The position numbers were made by a program, and so were the translations under genes. Shown piece by piece: positions 17,158 to 28,491 of a stretch of 64,000 nt of DNA (within the stretch, counting starts at the first letter, position 1; the number at the start of each line of letters is the position of its first letter). Under the pieces are notes generated by a model. That model made no database searches. It was given only the letters and a program-made list of their open reading frames with translations, and was not told where the DNA came from. This DNA comes from Euglena gracilis (Eukaryota > Euglenida > Euglenophyceae > Euglenales): NCBI GenBank assembly GCA_039621445.1, contig CP154955.1:31576542-31640541 (forward strand). The letters are read 5' to 3'.

Positions 17158-20088
17158 ACTTCACGAAAAATTTTTCAGATTCGCGAAAATCGCGATCTGA
17201 ATCGCGGAAATCGCGAGCGGAATCGTGAAAAGCACGATTTCCGTCGCATTTCCCGCAAAAAATTTTTCACTTTCACGAAAAATTTTCCAGATTCGCGAAA
17301 ATCGCGATCTGAATCGCGGAAATCGCGAGCGGAATTGTGAAAAGCACGATTTCCGTCGCATTTCCCGCGAAAAATTTTTCACTCTCAAGAAAAATTTTTC
17401 AGATTCGCGAAAATCGCGATCTGAATCGCGGAAATCGCCAGCGGAATCGTGAAAAGCACGATTTCCGTCGCATTTCCCGCGAAAAATTTTTCACTTCCAC
17501 GAAAAATTTTTCAGATTCGCGAAAATCGCGATCTGAATCGCGGAAATCGCAAGCGGAATCGTGAAAAGCACGATTTCCGTCGCATTTCCCGCGAAAAATT
17601 TTTCACTTCCACGAAAAATTTTTCAGATTCGCGAAAATCGCGATCTGAATCGCGGAAATCGCGAGCGGAATCGTGAAAAGCACGATTTCCGTCGCATTTC
17701 CCGCGAAAAAAATTTCACTTTCACGAAAAATTTTTCAGATTCGCGAAAATCGCGATCTGAATCGCGGAAATCGCGAGCGGAATCGTGAAAAACACGATTT
17801 CCGTCGCCTTTCCCGCGAAAAAATTTTCACTTTCACGAAAAAATTTTCAGATTCGCGAAAATCGCGATCTGAATCGCGGAAATCGCGAGCGGAATCGTGA
17901 AAAGCACGATTTCCGTCGCATTTCCCGCGAAAAATTTTTCACTTTCACGAAAAATTTTTCAGATTCGCGAAAATCGCGATCTGAATCGCGGAAATCGCGA
18001 GCGGAATCGTGAAAAGCACGATTTCCGTCGCATTTCCCGCGAAAAATTTTTCACTGTCACGAAAAATTTTTCAGATTCGCGAAAATCGCGATCTGAATCG
18101 CGGAAATCGCGAACGGAATCGTGAAAAGCACGATTTCCGTCGCATTTCCTGCGAAAAATTTTTCACTTTCACGAAAAAATTTTCAGATTCGCGAAAATCG
18201 CGATCTGAATCGCGGAAATCGCGAGCGGAATCGTGAAAAGCACGATTTCCGTCGCATTTCACGCGAAAAATTTTTCACTTCCACGAAAAATTTTTCAGGT
18301 TCGCGAAAATCGCGATCTGAATCGCGGAAATCGCGAGCGGAATCGTGAAAAGCACGATTTCCGTCGCATTTCCCGCGAAAAAAAATTTTCACTTTCACAA
18401 AAAAATTTTCAGATTCGCGAAAATCGCGATCTGAATCGCGGAAATCGCGAGCGGAATCGTGAAAAGCACGATTTCCGTCGCATTTCCCGCGAAAAATTTT
18501 TCACTGTCACGAAAAATTTTTCAGATTCGCGAAAATCGCGATCTGAATCGCGGAAATCGCGAGCGGAATCGTGAAAAGCACGATTTCCGTCGCATTTCCC
18601 GCGAAAAATTTTTCACTTCCACGAAAAATTTTTCAGATTCGCGAAAATCGCGATCTGAATCGCGGAAATCGCGAGCGGAATCGTGAAAAGCACGATTTCC
18701 GTCGCATTTCCCGCGAAAAATTTTTCACTTCCACGAAAAAATTTTCAGATTCGCGAAAATCGCGATCTGAATCGCGGAAATCGCGAGCGGAATCGTGAAA
18801 AGCACGATTTCCGTCGCATTTCCCGCGAAAAATTTTTCACTTTCACGAAAAATTTTTCAGATTCGCGAAAATCGCGATCTGAATCGCGGAAATCGCGAGC
18901 GGAATCGTGAAAAGCACGATTTCCGTCGCATTTCCCGCGAAAAATTTTTCACTTCCACGAAAAATTTTTCAGATTCGCAAAAATCGCGATCTGAATCGCG
19001 GAAATCGCGAGCGGAATCGTGAAAAGCACGATTTCCGTCGCATTTCCCGCGAAAAAATTTTTCACTTTCACGAAAAATTTTTCAGATTCGCGAAAATCGC
19101 GATCTGAATCGCGGAAATCGCGAGCGGAATCGTGAAAAGCACGATTTCCGTCGCATTTCCCGCGAAAAATTTTTCACTTCCACGAAAAATTTTTCAGATT
19201 CGCGAAAATCGCGATCTGAATCGCGGAAATCGCGAGCGGAATCGTGAAAAGCACGATTTCCGTCGCATTTCCCGCGAAAAATTTTTCACTTTCACGAAAA
19301 ATTTTTCAGATTCGCGAAAATCGCGATCTGAATCGCGGAAATCGCGAGCGGAATCGTGAAAAGCACGATTTCCGTCGCATTTCCCGCGAAAAAATTTTCA
19401 CTGTCACGAAAAATTTTTCAGATTCGCGAAAATCGCGATCTGAATTGCGGAAATCGCGAGCGGAATCGTGAAAAGCACGATTTCCGTCGCATTTCCCGCG
19501 AAAAATTTTTCACTTCCACGAAAAATTTTTCAGATTCGCGAAAATCGCGATCTGAATCGCGGAAATCGCGGGCGGAATCGTGAAAAGCACGATTTCCGTC
19601 GCATTTCCTGCGAAAAATTTTTCACTTTCACGAAAAATTTTTCAGATTCGCGAAAATCGCGATCTGAATCGCGGAAATCGCAAGCGGAATCGTGAAAAGC
19701 ACGATTTCCGTCGCATTTCCCGCGAAAAATTTTTCACTTCCACGAAAAATTTTTCAGATTCGCGAAAATCGCGATCTGAATCGCGGAAATCGCGAGCGGA
19801 ATCGTGAAAAACACGATTTCCGTCGCATTTCCCGCGAAAAATTTTTCACTTTCACAAAAAAATTTTCAGATTCGCGAAAATCGCGATCTGAATCGCGGAA
19901 ATCGCGAGCGGAATCGTGAAAAGCACGATTTCCGTCGCATTTCCCGCGAAAAATTTTTCACTTCCACGAAAAATTTTTCAGATTCGCGAAAATCGCGATC
20001 TGAATCGCGGAAATCGCGAGCGGAATCGTGAAAAGCACGATTTCCGTCGCATTTCCCGCGAAAAATTTTTCACTTCCACGAAAAATTC
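17158..20088 (+). repeat. 112-bp satellite, right arm (~26 units, inverted relative to the left arm)
   Basis: The same 112-bp unit is present in reverse-complement orientation to the left arm. It ends at 20088, abutting the truncated gag of element C. One unit near 18380 is displaced by a few bases and one near 19060 has an extra A. Confidence 0.95.
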
Positions 20089-20911
20089 GTAGCCGGGCCG
20101 GGGGGAAGGAGGTCTAGGACACTTAGATGAATGGTGGTCTTTGGTATCGCAAAGTGAACAACGGGATTTGTGGCGGGATTCCGCATAACGGGGGGAACGG
20201 TATTCCGTTCTACCGTCAAACCGTCGTGGTGAACGGGTTTCCCGTCGACCATGACCGGTGTACCGGGGTTTCCCCGGTGACTCGCGCGAAGAGGATGATC
20301 CACTTCGCGAACGAGATCGTGAAGAATCACGATTGAAATCCCGTTTTCTGGCAGGGGGACCAGGTGACCGACTGCGAGGAGGTCGGGTTTCCCGACCATC
20401 ACGCGACGGTGACTTGGGCCTACTACCGCTAAAACGGTTCTCCGAAGACCGTGAAGCGCCCGATTGACGCGAGAAACCGGAGGAACCCGATTCTCGTGAG
20501 GCGGTCGAGCCCCTAGGACTTTGAATACGCTTTCGCGCATCGGGATTCGGGCATTCCCGAGACATGTGACCAGATTTGTTACACAAAAAGCACAGTTTAT
20601 CCGTGCCTTGGTCAGAAGAACGCTGATTCCGCGTCTTCGATTCCGTGGTGGGTGATTTTTGTAACGCATTTACCGCAACAGCAGGGATTCCCGCGGTGGG
20701 ATGCGTTTGGAAAGCGGACTGTATTTGTCCCAAAACTTGAGTGAGCTTGAGTTGTTTTGATACATAATTCCAACGTTGGGCAAGAGTCATCTCATGCCTT
20801 GCCAACTCCTCGCGATGGATATCCTTCACGAGGGATGGTGTGAAATGCATCAAAACCGCATCGAATTGTTCGCACATTTGCTTCTCGCTAAGCTCATCAA
20901 CTTCGGAAGCA

Positions 20912-21199
20912 TGAGAGCGCGGGCCAGATTTGAGATTTATTTTGGTAAGAGATGCCAGCTGAAATTATGAATTGCCTCACAGAGATTTTTGGGAATTACA
21001 TTTTTCACAGGCAAGCTGGCAAACAGTGTACAAGTTTGCGTGGGACTCTGAACTGGATTCAAAGTATCAAGTCTTGTCTTCTGGGGTGCTGTGTGGGGAA
21101 GTTTGGGAAGAAGACCCCTGAAGGCTGAAAAGTTGGAATTGGCCAGAAGTCTGATGTGGTGAAATTATCTGGACACACTGGACCATCCCCCAACTTGCA
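20912..21199 (+). repeat. Left 288-bp terminal repeat of the TRIM-like element
   Basis: Essentially identical to 22293-22580; TG...CA ends. Confidence 0.8.
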
Positions 21200-22292
21200 C
21201 AAACTTGTATGAGATTTGCAGTGCAGAAAAGCCCCGTACAAACGTACCTGTGGAGCCGGGGGACACTCAGAAGTGAAAAGGCATGGAAGTGGCAGGCCAG
21301 CTCAGCAGCAGAAGGGGGACAAGGCAGAGGAAGGCATCAGTTGGCACACAGTGAGATGCTGTGTTGGGCCACCATGATCAACTCTCCAGATCAAGCTAGC
21401 AGCAGGTGATCCTGGAGTTGGTGCTGCTGTGGATCTTGGTTGGAGCCTGGGCTGAAGGACAGACGAATGTCAATCACAGCCCGCCATCATCATCAATAAT
21501 CTATCTCAATCTCCATAATGTCTGTCAAGATGTCATTTCAGGGTCAAGTTCAAGTCAAGATGTCAAGTTCAAGTTCAAGATCCCAAGGAATCTGTGGTGG
21601 AAGAAAGTTGTCATTTCAAGATTTCAATTTCCCAAGGTCAATCTGTGAAGGAGTTCTGTCATCATTTCCAAGATTTCAAGTCCCCAAGGCCAATCTGTGG
21701 AGGATCCAAGGTGTGATGTCCAAGATTTCAAGTTCCCAAGTTCAAGATGTCAAGTTTCAACGTCATTGGTCAATTTCCCCCTGGAGATTTCGGCGCGAGG
21801 AGCCTGACCTCGTAAAAAACAGTGATGAGGGTTGTGCAACAGCCCTACAAATGCACATCTGGTGGCCATCTTCGAGTTCGTCTACCTGTTGCTGCTGTGA
21901 TGGCTGTGGTGTGTGCCGCCTCCCCGTTCGGTGCTGGGCCGCTTCAAGGGGGCTCTGCTCCGGTTTGGCTCGGCGGGGGTCGCCGAAGCACCGGCTGGAC
22001 CCCATGGGGGGTCATGTTGTACGGGGTAGGTCGTACGACATGGCTCTCTAAGGTGGAAAGGCTGGGGTGGAGGTAGGCGGGCCCCACATGGTATTTATCT
22101 GTGGATTTGGACATGATTACGATTATCTGTGGATTCGAAGATTTTGCAATTTAAATTCGAGAACCGCCATTCGTCACTTTCCATGTCGCTGCTGCGTGTG
22201 TGTGTGTTGTGTGTTGAATTTTTATCTCCGGCCCGCTCATTTTTTTACTTCCGTTTTGGACAATTGCCTGGCAATTGTTTTTGGGAAGGGGG

Positions 22293-22580
22293 TGAGAGCG
22301 CGGGCCAGATTTGAGATTTATTTTGGTAAGAGATGCCAGCTGAAATTATGAATTGCCTCACAGAGATTTTTGGGAATTACATTTTTCACAGGCAAGCTGG
22401 CAAACAGTGTACAAGTTTGCGTGGGACTCTGAACTGGATTCAAAGTATCAAGTCTTGTCTTCTGGGGTGCTGTGTGGGGAAGTTTGGGAAGAAGACCCCT
22501 GAAGGCTGAAAAGTTGGAATTGGCCAGAAGTCTGATGTGGTGAAATTATCTGGACACACTGGACCATCCCCCAACTTGCA
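22293..22580 (+). repeat. Right 288-bp terminal repeat of the TRIM-like element
   Basis: Preceded by a polypurine tract. After it the gag frame of element C resumes. Confidence 0.8.
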
Positions 22581-23670
22581 AGTGTTAACCATTTGGCATA
22601 CCAAAGGGCAATGGATTTCCATTTGCGATCCGATGGCGCGCATTGTCGCCATTTCTTCTCCAGGGTAATCCTGGTGACCAAACTTGAGTTGGTTGAAGCG
22701 TATTGCTCAAGCAGGTCCTCAAATGATACGCCATTACGTATCACCAAATTACGTGCGCGTTCTCGCTCTTCCCTCGGTAGACACTCGATGAATTCCATCT
22801 TGACTACCTCAGGATTCGGGTCTTGGGTGGGTCCCTTTAGTGCCCAGTAATACTCCCAATCCCGAAAAAATTGTCTCCATGTGGTTGGATCCCTGTCCCA
22901 TTGGGGCTTCACCTTGTTCGCGATTGCGATGGTGCCTTGGAAGTCTCTCTGAGTAACCCGCTGACCCTCGGTGGTATTCCAGGGGTTTGGGTCCGGGTAA
23001 TTCTTAACACCAGACGCGTTTCGCGGATTTTCCGCTCCGTGTGTACCCCGTGCAGGATTTGCCGCACCAAGTGTAGGAGTGGCAGGATTTTCCTGCGGGA
23101 AATGCGAAAAATGTGGTGAAATTCTCCCGGTGGGGCGGGTTTCCCGCCGAAATCCCGATGGGTGATCTGGCATTCCAGAACCCGATGGTGGTTGGTAGGG
23201 TCGCGCATGCGACACATGACCAATACCAGGAGTGGGTTGTTGGCTCATTCCTCGCACAAGGCTGGAATGTTGAATTTCTTGGTGGAGACTCGAATTTTCG
23301 AGGGGTGGACCAAATTCTTCAACGGGAATGTCCTTTGAAAAGTGGGTTTGTGGCGTGGGCAAATGCAAAGGTGGTACAATTCGCGTTTTCGCGTGTGGTT
23401 GTACCAAATTCGCGGTGGATGTAGGGATTCCTACTCCAGAAACGGTAATTTGAGAACGCAATTCCGGGACATTTGGAATGCCAACCGCGGCGCTTACCGC
23501 GGTGGGTGGTGGCACAACCGGTACCGGAGTGGACATTTTATCCAAACTCGCGGACAAGTCATGCACCGTTTCTTCCAAATGTTCCACCAGCTGGAGTTGG
23601 CCGCAAATACGGTCAACCTCAGCCTCCAAATGCCGAATGCGTTTGCGGTAACGGGAAAAATCTTCCAAGT

Positions 23671-23822
23671 GTGGCAACTTTTCAGACACCAAGTGCAAAT
23701 CTTGTACAAATTTTCCTTGGGACTCCTCCACATTCCGGAGTTGAGTGTGGCAACTTTTCAGACACCAAGTGCAAATCTTGTACAAATTTTCCTTGGGACT
23801 CCTCCACATTCCGGAGTTGACC
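23671..23822. repeat. 76-bp tandem duplication in gag of element C
   Basis: GTGGCAACTTTTCAGACACC recurs at 23671 and 23747 with near-identical following sequence. The period of 76 is not a multiple of three and shifts the gag frame. Confidence 0.9.
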
Positions 23823-25738
23823 CGCAAGCGCTTTTACCGCATTTGAGAGAGTTTGCAATTGGTGGAGTGACTTAGTGGGGGTTTCCACGGTGGTGCGCGA
23901 ATTTTCCGCGGTTGGCTTTTCCAACAACGCAGAAATTCGTCCATCCAACCGCGAAACCTCATCTTGCATGGATCGGGCATTCCGATTCACGCTTTCCTCA
24001 AGTTCGAGCAAACTCGTGCAAAATGCTTGCAAGGTTTCCTTGTTGTCACCAAGCATTTTGTCATAGAATGAGCGAAATTCCGGTGACTCGGATATCCGAG
24101 CACGCGAAACGGGGGGAAGCGAGCGGATTTCCGCCACTGTGGTGGACAACAAAGTGGAACGGGTTTGTAATTCCCCAATAGCGGCTTGAATACCACTAAT
24201 GTCGGGAATTCGCTTGGAAAGTGCGGAAACATGCTCCCGCAAACCGACAACGGTGGCATTAATACCGCCAATGTCCGTTTGCGATTGTTGTTGCGCGAAA
24301 TCCAACCGTTGTGCGCAATCCGCGATTTTCGCGTTCAAGGAGGTTAATCCATCCTGATTTGCGGCACAATGACAGGATTTCTGCTCCAAGTGTAGGATGC
24401 GTTCCTCCAAAAGTTGAATTTGCGTGCGCGGAACAAAATTTTCTTGCACTTTCGCCTGGAATTGCTTCAAATGCTCGATTTCCGAGCAAAGATGCAAAAT
24501 CCGCTGTTGGGCTTCTTGGAAAGAGGTGGTGAGTGCGGCAAAATGCTCAACCGCGACAAAGTTACCGATTTCCGGCATTTTGGGGGTGGCATTTTGCGCT
24601 TGTAACTGGTGCTGCAATTGCAGTAGCATTGTTGAACAAGACTCCACTTTGGCAAAAAGATGGTTTATACCATCTTGCACATGCAGAAACTTGGAATCAT
24701 TCCGGGTTTCCGCTTCATGCAGTGTTTCACTGATTTGTCGGAAATTTTGTGGAAGTTGTATGTGCAAAATAGTGTCAACACTTTCTCGAAAAAGCTGAAG
24801 GTCTTTCCCCGCATTTTCAAAATTGTGTTGGCAACATTTGCCGACTTCCAGCAAATAATTCCAGCAATATTCCAGTTTGGTGTTGACAACCCTTTGATTG
24901 TCCTCATCAAACTGCAAAACCTTGTTGAGCATGGTTGCGCATTCCGCAACACATTGATGGACATGCAAAATTTGCTTGCTTAGCGGGTGATCCGCTGGAA
25001 GTTGACCGAGAATTCGGAAAACATCACCGGGTGTGAGGTTATCCCTCAAATCTTCCTCATAGTCCTCCACAACGGGAACGGCACCAGAGATTTCCGGTAC
25101 CACCAGACGCATATCTGGGTTCCATGGCAATGTAGGGAAAACCGCAGTTTCCGCGGGTAATCCCGGCAATGCCCGAAATGGTGTGTGGGGTGGGAATTGA
25201 GGAGGGGGGTTGGAAAAAACACGGTGTTTCCACCGAGTTGCACTCCAAAAGGCCCGCCGGTGCTTCCACCGGGGATCTTTCGGGTGTGAACAGAGCAAAG
25301 GGCACATACCCCTCACTTTGTTCGTGGGTAACATGGGTAACCAAGTGTGAAGGTGCAAGGGGTTCATCCCCTCGCCGTATCAATGGTGGGTGAACCGGGA
25401 TGGAGGAAGGCATTTTGCCACCTACATCCCGCACAATCAATGACAATGATGATGAAGAGGGTTCATTACCCCCATGCAATAATAAAGGCGTTTCGCCTTT
25501 TGACAATGACAAATGAGTCAAATTGCCTTCTTCTTGCTTGGGGGGTCGGGAATTGGAACTTGTTTCATTCAAACCGTTCCAATCCCCGCAATCTTCATCA
25601 AAATTGCTCAATGAACTCATCAACAAATCATAATCAAATTTGGGGTTGGGGCTTGTGCTCTGCATCTTTTGAGATGGGTAAAAAGGCAAAAACCTAAAAA
25701 CACTCTGGAATAAGCAGAGAAACAGGGACCAGAAAGGT

Positions 25739-26329
25739 TGTATCGGCTATTACCGAACAGAGCCTTCTGAGACCTGTATCCTTGCTTAGAGGTTGGCTAG
25801 GGGCCAGGAACAGTACTTTCACCGTGTTTCACGGCTCAGTACGATCCTCACCACCAGTCAACCACAGAGTTTCTCTGTGTGGAACGTCTGTGTAGGATCG
25901 TTGCCTAAATCTGCTACCAAGTGTACGTCCAAGGACTTCCCTTTGACCCTTTTCACCCCGGAAAAGCCTGTTTCGCTTTCTCCTGGTGCGCACCTACTTA
26001 GGTGAGTAAAAATCCTTGGAGTAACAAAGCCCTTTTTCCCAATTCTCCTATGCTGAGGCAAAGCACAAAGCAAAGCGCTGTGAAAGGATTTTCCTTCACA
26101 GTCGTGTTCAGCCCTTTCAGAGGTTTATCCTCTTACTTCAAAACAGTCAGAATGTGAAGAATAGAATACCACCTGTGAGGAAAAAAGGTCACGCAGGCAC
26201 GTGTGATACGTGTCGCTAAATCCCATAGGATCTGCCACGATCGTCAGGCTGTGCTCATACACAGCCGTCAGATTGGGACAGATCCAGACTCTGCAGATTT
26301 CCTACAGAGCTGGGATCGTGCCTGGTACA
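25739..26329 (-). repeat. Putative 5' LTR of element C
   Basis: On the minus strand it would start TGTACCAGG near 26329 and end CCGATACA at 25739 (TGTA...TACA ends), about 590 bp. No second copy is in the window, so the boundaries rest on the switch from viral coding sequence and on the position of gag. CTAAGTAGGTG and other stretches in it have no coding value. Confidence 0.45.
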
Positions 26330-26998
26330 CAAGCACTCCGCGTCCGCGTAGCGGCTGAAGAGCTGCAGTTTGCGCCGGGCCACGTCCTCGGTGATCCCGG
26401 CCGTGCTGAGGTAGCTCGCGTAGAGGTCCACCGCCTTCCGGGCGTTCTCCCCCACGGGGTAGGGGTCCGCGTCCCCGGCCAGTGCCTCGTAGAAGTCCCA
26501 CCCGAACAGGTTGATCACGTTCTCGGCCGGCATGCCGATCACCAGCGAAATCATCTGGGTCACGTAGGACACGCGTTCGTTCTCGAGGGAGATGGCGGTT
26601 TGGAAGTAGTCCCGGTCCACGTACTTGAACATGCCCTTGGCATCGGTGCGCATGCGCCGGTTGCCCCACTTGATGGGGGCCCCGGCGATGGGGACCCCCT
26701 GGTTGTTCATCAGCGCCAGGTTCAGCACCCCGGGCTCCCCGCTCGGGGTCATGTGGGCCTGCTGGAAGGCCCCGCGCTCCGCGGAGCGCTTCCCGAACGC
26801 GAAGAAGCTGGACAGCCCCTCCCGGCGGTCCGAGCTCACGTCCTTGTAGGCCTGAGGCTCGGGCGGGGTGACCATACTGTCACCCACCGGATAAAAATAG
26901 TTTCCGGCGATTTGCACCTTTCCCTTGTCGTCGGGTTGTGTACCCCCCCGGGAGGGGAGGAACTCGGTGGAGTTGTTGATGCGCAGACGGTGAATCAT
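26330..26998 (-). pseudogene. V1 viral structural-type protein, C-terminus lost
   Basis: The ATG at 26998 follows CCGTTGGATC (27015-27023 on minus). About 223 viral codons are present before the LTR of element C replaces the sequence. The protein has beta-rich stretches (GVLNLALMNNQGVPI, AGNYFYPVG) and a segment of alternating hydrophobics with MPAENVINLFGWDFYEALAG. It may be a virion protein, given its place next to the capsid candidate, but no family can be named. Only one copy is in the window. Confidence 0.55.
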
Positions 26999-27014
26999 GC
27001 CGCTTTGTCAAAAA

Positions 27015-27021
27015 GATCCAA
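27015..27021 (-). promoter_or_regulatory. TTGGATC motif of V1
   Basis: On the minus strand CCGTTGGATCTTTTTG lies 16 bases upstream of the V1 ATG, matching the motif found at other viral starts. Confidence 0.55.
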
Positions 27022-27030
27022 CGGTGGCGA

Positions 27031-27718
27031 TTAGGATCGTCCGATGCCAATCATGCCTACAACGTCGTCCCACAGGCGGCCGAGGGACCACCACAGGACC
27101 TGCGCCGCATCCGCGGCCAACCCGAACGCCGCACGCAGGAGCTCCCCCGCGAGGCGCGTCCACTGGGCCAGGGCGCCCAGGAGGGGCCCCACCTCCACGA
27201 GGCCCAGCGTCAGCGCCGCCACCACCAACCCCCGCCAGATCAGCGCGCTGTGGTGCACGAGACCCGTCCAGGTCCCGTCCCAGGCGCGGAACTGCGCCGC
27301 GAAGTCCGCGTAGTTCCACCACCCAGCCCGCCGCGCGGGTGAAGGTCTCGAAGACGGCGCGCACCAGGGTCCACGGGTGGTACGTCGCCTGCCACCGGAG
27401 GTGCTCCCACGCGTTGCGGGCGATGGGCTCACCGTCCGCGGTGTGCTCGATGGGCCGTCCGTTGGCGACGTTCTCGTAGTCCGCGGGGAGCAGGGCCACG
27501 TGAGGGTAGCGTTCGGGGTGGTCCGGCAGCGGCAGCGCCGGGTCCATGGGCTTCTGCCCCCCGCCGACGATGAGGTTCCCGGTGAGGATCACCGGTCGCC
27601 TGGGTCGCTGGCGCCACAGGATGTTCAGCACGGGATCCCGCCGGATGCGCTCGTCGAGCCCCCGCTTGCTACCGGCCACCATCCGGGGATCGTTCGGGGG
27701 GCCGAGCAACCACGCCAT
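27031..27718 (-). pseudogene. V2 viral membrane-type protein, one frameshift
   Basis: The ATG at 27718 sits 10 bases after TTGGATT (27729-27735 on minus). The first ~130 residues are soluble-looking (Arg/Pro-rich, then HLRWQATYHPWTLVRAVFETF). Near 27320, at GGGCTGGGTGG, sense continues one frame over for ~95 residues to the stop at 27031. The C-terminal part has hydrophobic helices (LVVAALTLGLVEVGPLLGAL and a second, weaker one) and ends DDVVGMIGIGRS. It is likely a virion or membrane-associated protein. It is unclear if the shift is decay or an assembly error, as no second copy exists here. Confidence 0.55.
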
Positions 27719-27749
27719 GCCACGGTACAATCCAACGGTGCGGGTGGTT

Positions 27750-28058
27750 TCAGAGGAGACGGCGCCGGATCCGGCGCACCGCCGAACCCACCGACGCCTC
27801 CAGACGGCGCTTCTCCCGGGGAAAGAAGTTGCTTACGAAGGTCCAGCCCATGAAGGCCACGGCGGCGTAGGGCAGGGCGGCCAACAGGACCAGGTTCAGA
27901 CGGAAGACCCCCGAGACCACGTTGGTGGTGTTCCGCACGACGTTGTCGATGGGCTGCTCCACGGCGTGCACCAGGGGGTGGATCGCGTGGCCCACTTCCT
28001 GGATGAGCCGGGACCCGAAGTGCAGGGGCTGCACCATGGTGTTCTGCAACAGCGCCAT
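27750..28058 (-). CDS. V3 small single-pass membrane protein of the virus
   Basis: This 102-residue protein starts at ATG 28058, 11 bases downstream of TTGGATT (28069-28075 on minus). Residues ~54-79 form one hydrophobic helix (LNLVLLAALPYAAVAFMGW). The C-terminus is strongly basic (REKRRL, RRIRRRLL). The shape suits a minor capsid or membrane protein. It is intact and not recognised at family level. Confidence 0.6.
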   Translation of the reverse strand: MALLQNTMVQPLHFGSRLIQEVGHAIHPLVHAVEQPIDNVVRNTTNVVSGVFRLNLVLLAALPYAAVAFMGWTFVSNFFPREKRRLEASVGSAVRRIRRRLL

Positions 28059-28087
28059 GGACCCGAAGAATCCAAGGACGGTGGTGG

Positions 28088-28483
28088 TTACACGTAGGGA
28101 TGGAAGCGGCTGTAGGTGCGGACCGGGGCCGTGGTCCGCCGGAGCCACTGGGCGCCGACGTTCCCGCGGGCGTCGTACAGCAGCACCCCGTCGGCCGTGT
28201 CGCCCACCCGGCGCTGGGGGCGGGGAACCAGCGGCACGAAGTAGCCCCGCATCCCCCGCGGCGTCCGCCGCTCCTCGATCAGGGGGCTGGGGCGCTCCGA
28301 GGTGCGCATCCCCGGGTCGTACGGCTGGACGGGGGCCACCGGCAGCGCGGACCGCAGGTCCCACCCCCGCGCCGCGGAGTCGGGGAGGTTGTACTGGAGG
28401 TTGCGCAGGCGATCCGCGTAGCTGGTCTGCCGGGCGCGGGAGCCCGGACCGTAGACGGTCGCGAAATTATCCAACGTTGCCAT
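28088..28483 (-). CDS. V4 small Arg-rich viral protein
   Basis: This is a 131-residue ORF from ATG 28483 to the stop at 28088, starting 8 bases after the capsid-like gene ends. Codons 3-6 (ACG TTG GAT AAT) contain the TTGGATA core itself. So either this motif copy acts inside the coding start or the true start lies downstream. The protein is Arg/Pro/Tyr-rich with no known domain. Confidence 0.5.
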   Translation of the reverse strand: MATLDNFATVYGPGSRARQTSYADRLRNLQYNLPDSAARGWDLRSALPVAPVQPYDPGMRTSERPSPLIEERRTPRGMRGYFVPLVPRPQRRVGDTADGVLLYDARGNVGAQWLRRTTAPVRTYSRFHPYV

Positions 28484-28491
28484 TCGCGCGG

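Larger units (their letters stand above)
20912..22580 (+). mobile_element. TRIM-like miniature LTR element
   Basis: Two 288-bp direct repeats (20912-21199 and 22293-22580) start TGAGAGCGCG and end AACTTGCA, flanking a 1.09-kb interior. A purine tract GGGAAGGGGG abuts the right repeat, giving plus orientation. No retroelement protein is encoded inside; the only long ORF (21518-22051) shows no known motif. It lies inside gag of element C. I could not find a convincing 4-6-bp target duplication. Confidence 0.7.
20089..25665 (-). pseudogene. gag of element C, broken
   Basis: The gag is spread over four minus-strand frames: 25665-25057, 25367-23682, 23827-22581 and 20911-20089. It includes a long coiled-coil-like region and a capsid core (about 22880-22600, DPTTWRQFFRDWEYYW). 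After a 1.67-kb insertion comes a nucleocapsid with two zinc knuckles, CFLCNKSGHMSREC and CSLCDTKDHHSSKC, in an Arg/Ser-rich tail. A 76-bp tandem duplication at 23671 breaks the frame, another shift lies near 25190, and the TRIM-like insertion splits it at 20911/22581. The frame across the insertion is preserved if the insert is removed. It is non-functional as it stands. Confidence 0.75.
20089..26329 (-). mobile_element. LTR retrotransposon C, 3'-truncated (LTR plus broken gag)
   Basis: Reading right to left there is a putative 5' LTR (25739-26329), a leader, and a gag frame from ATG 25665 to the satellite edge at 20089. No protease, RT or integrase follows; the satellite replaces them. The element's LTR edge interrupts viral gene V1. 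The gag core resembles that of element B, so it is probably also Ty3-type. Confidence 0.65.

Noticed and set aside
14467-20088. Dozens of 75-codon Arg/Ser-rich ORFs
   Set aside because: They are the same open phase of a 112-bp satellite repeated unit after unit; the repeat length is not a multiple of three and no start context is conserved for coding.
14467-20088. CRISPR-like array
   Set aside because: The repeats are contiguous and nearly identical over their full 112 bp, with no variable spacers, and the DNA is eukaryotic.
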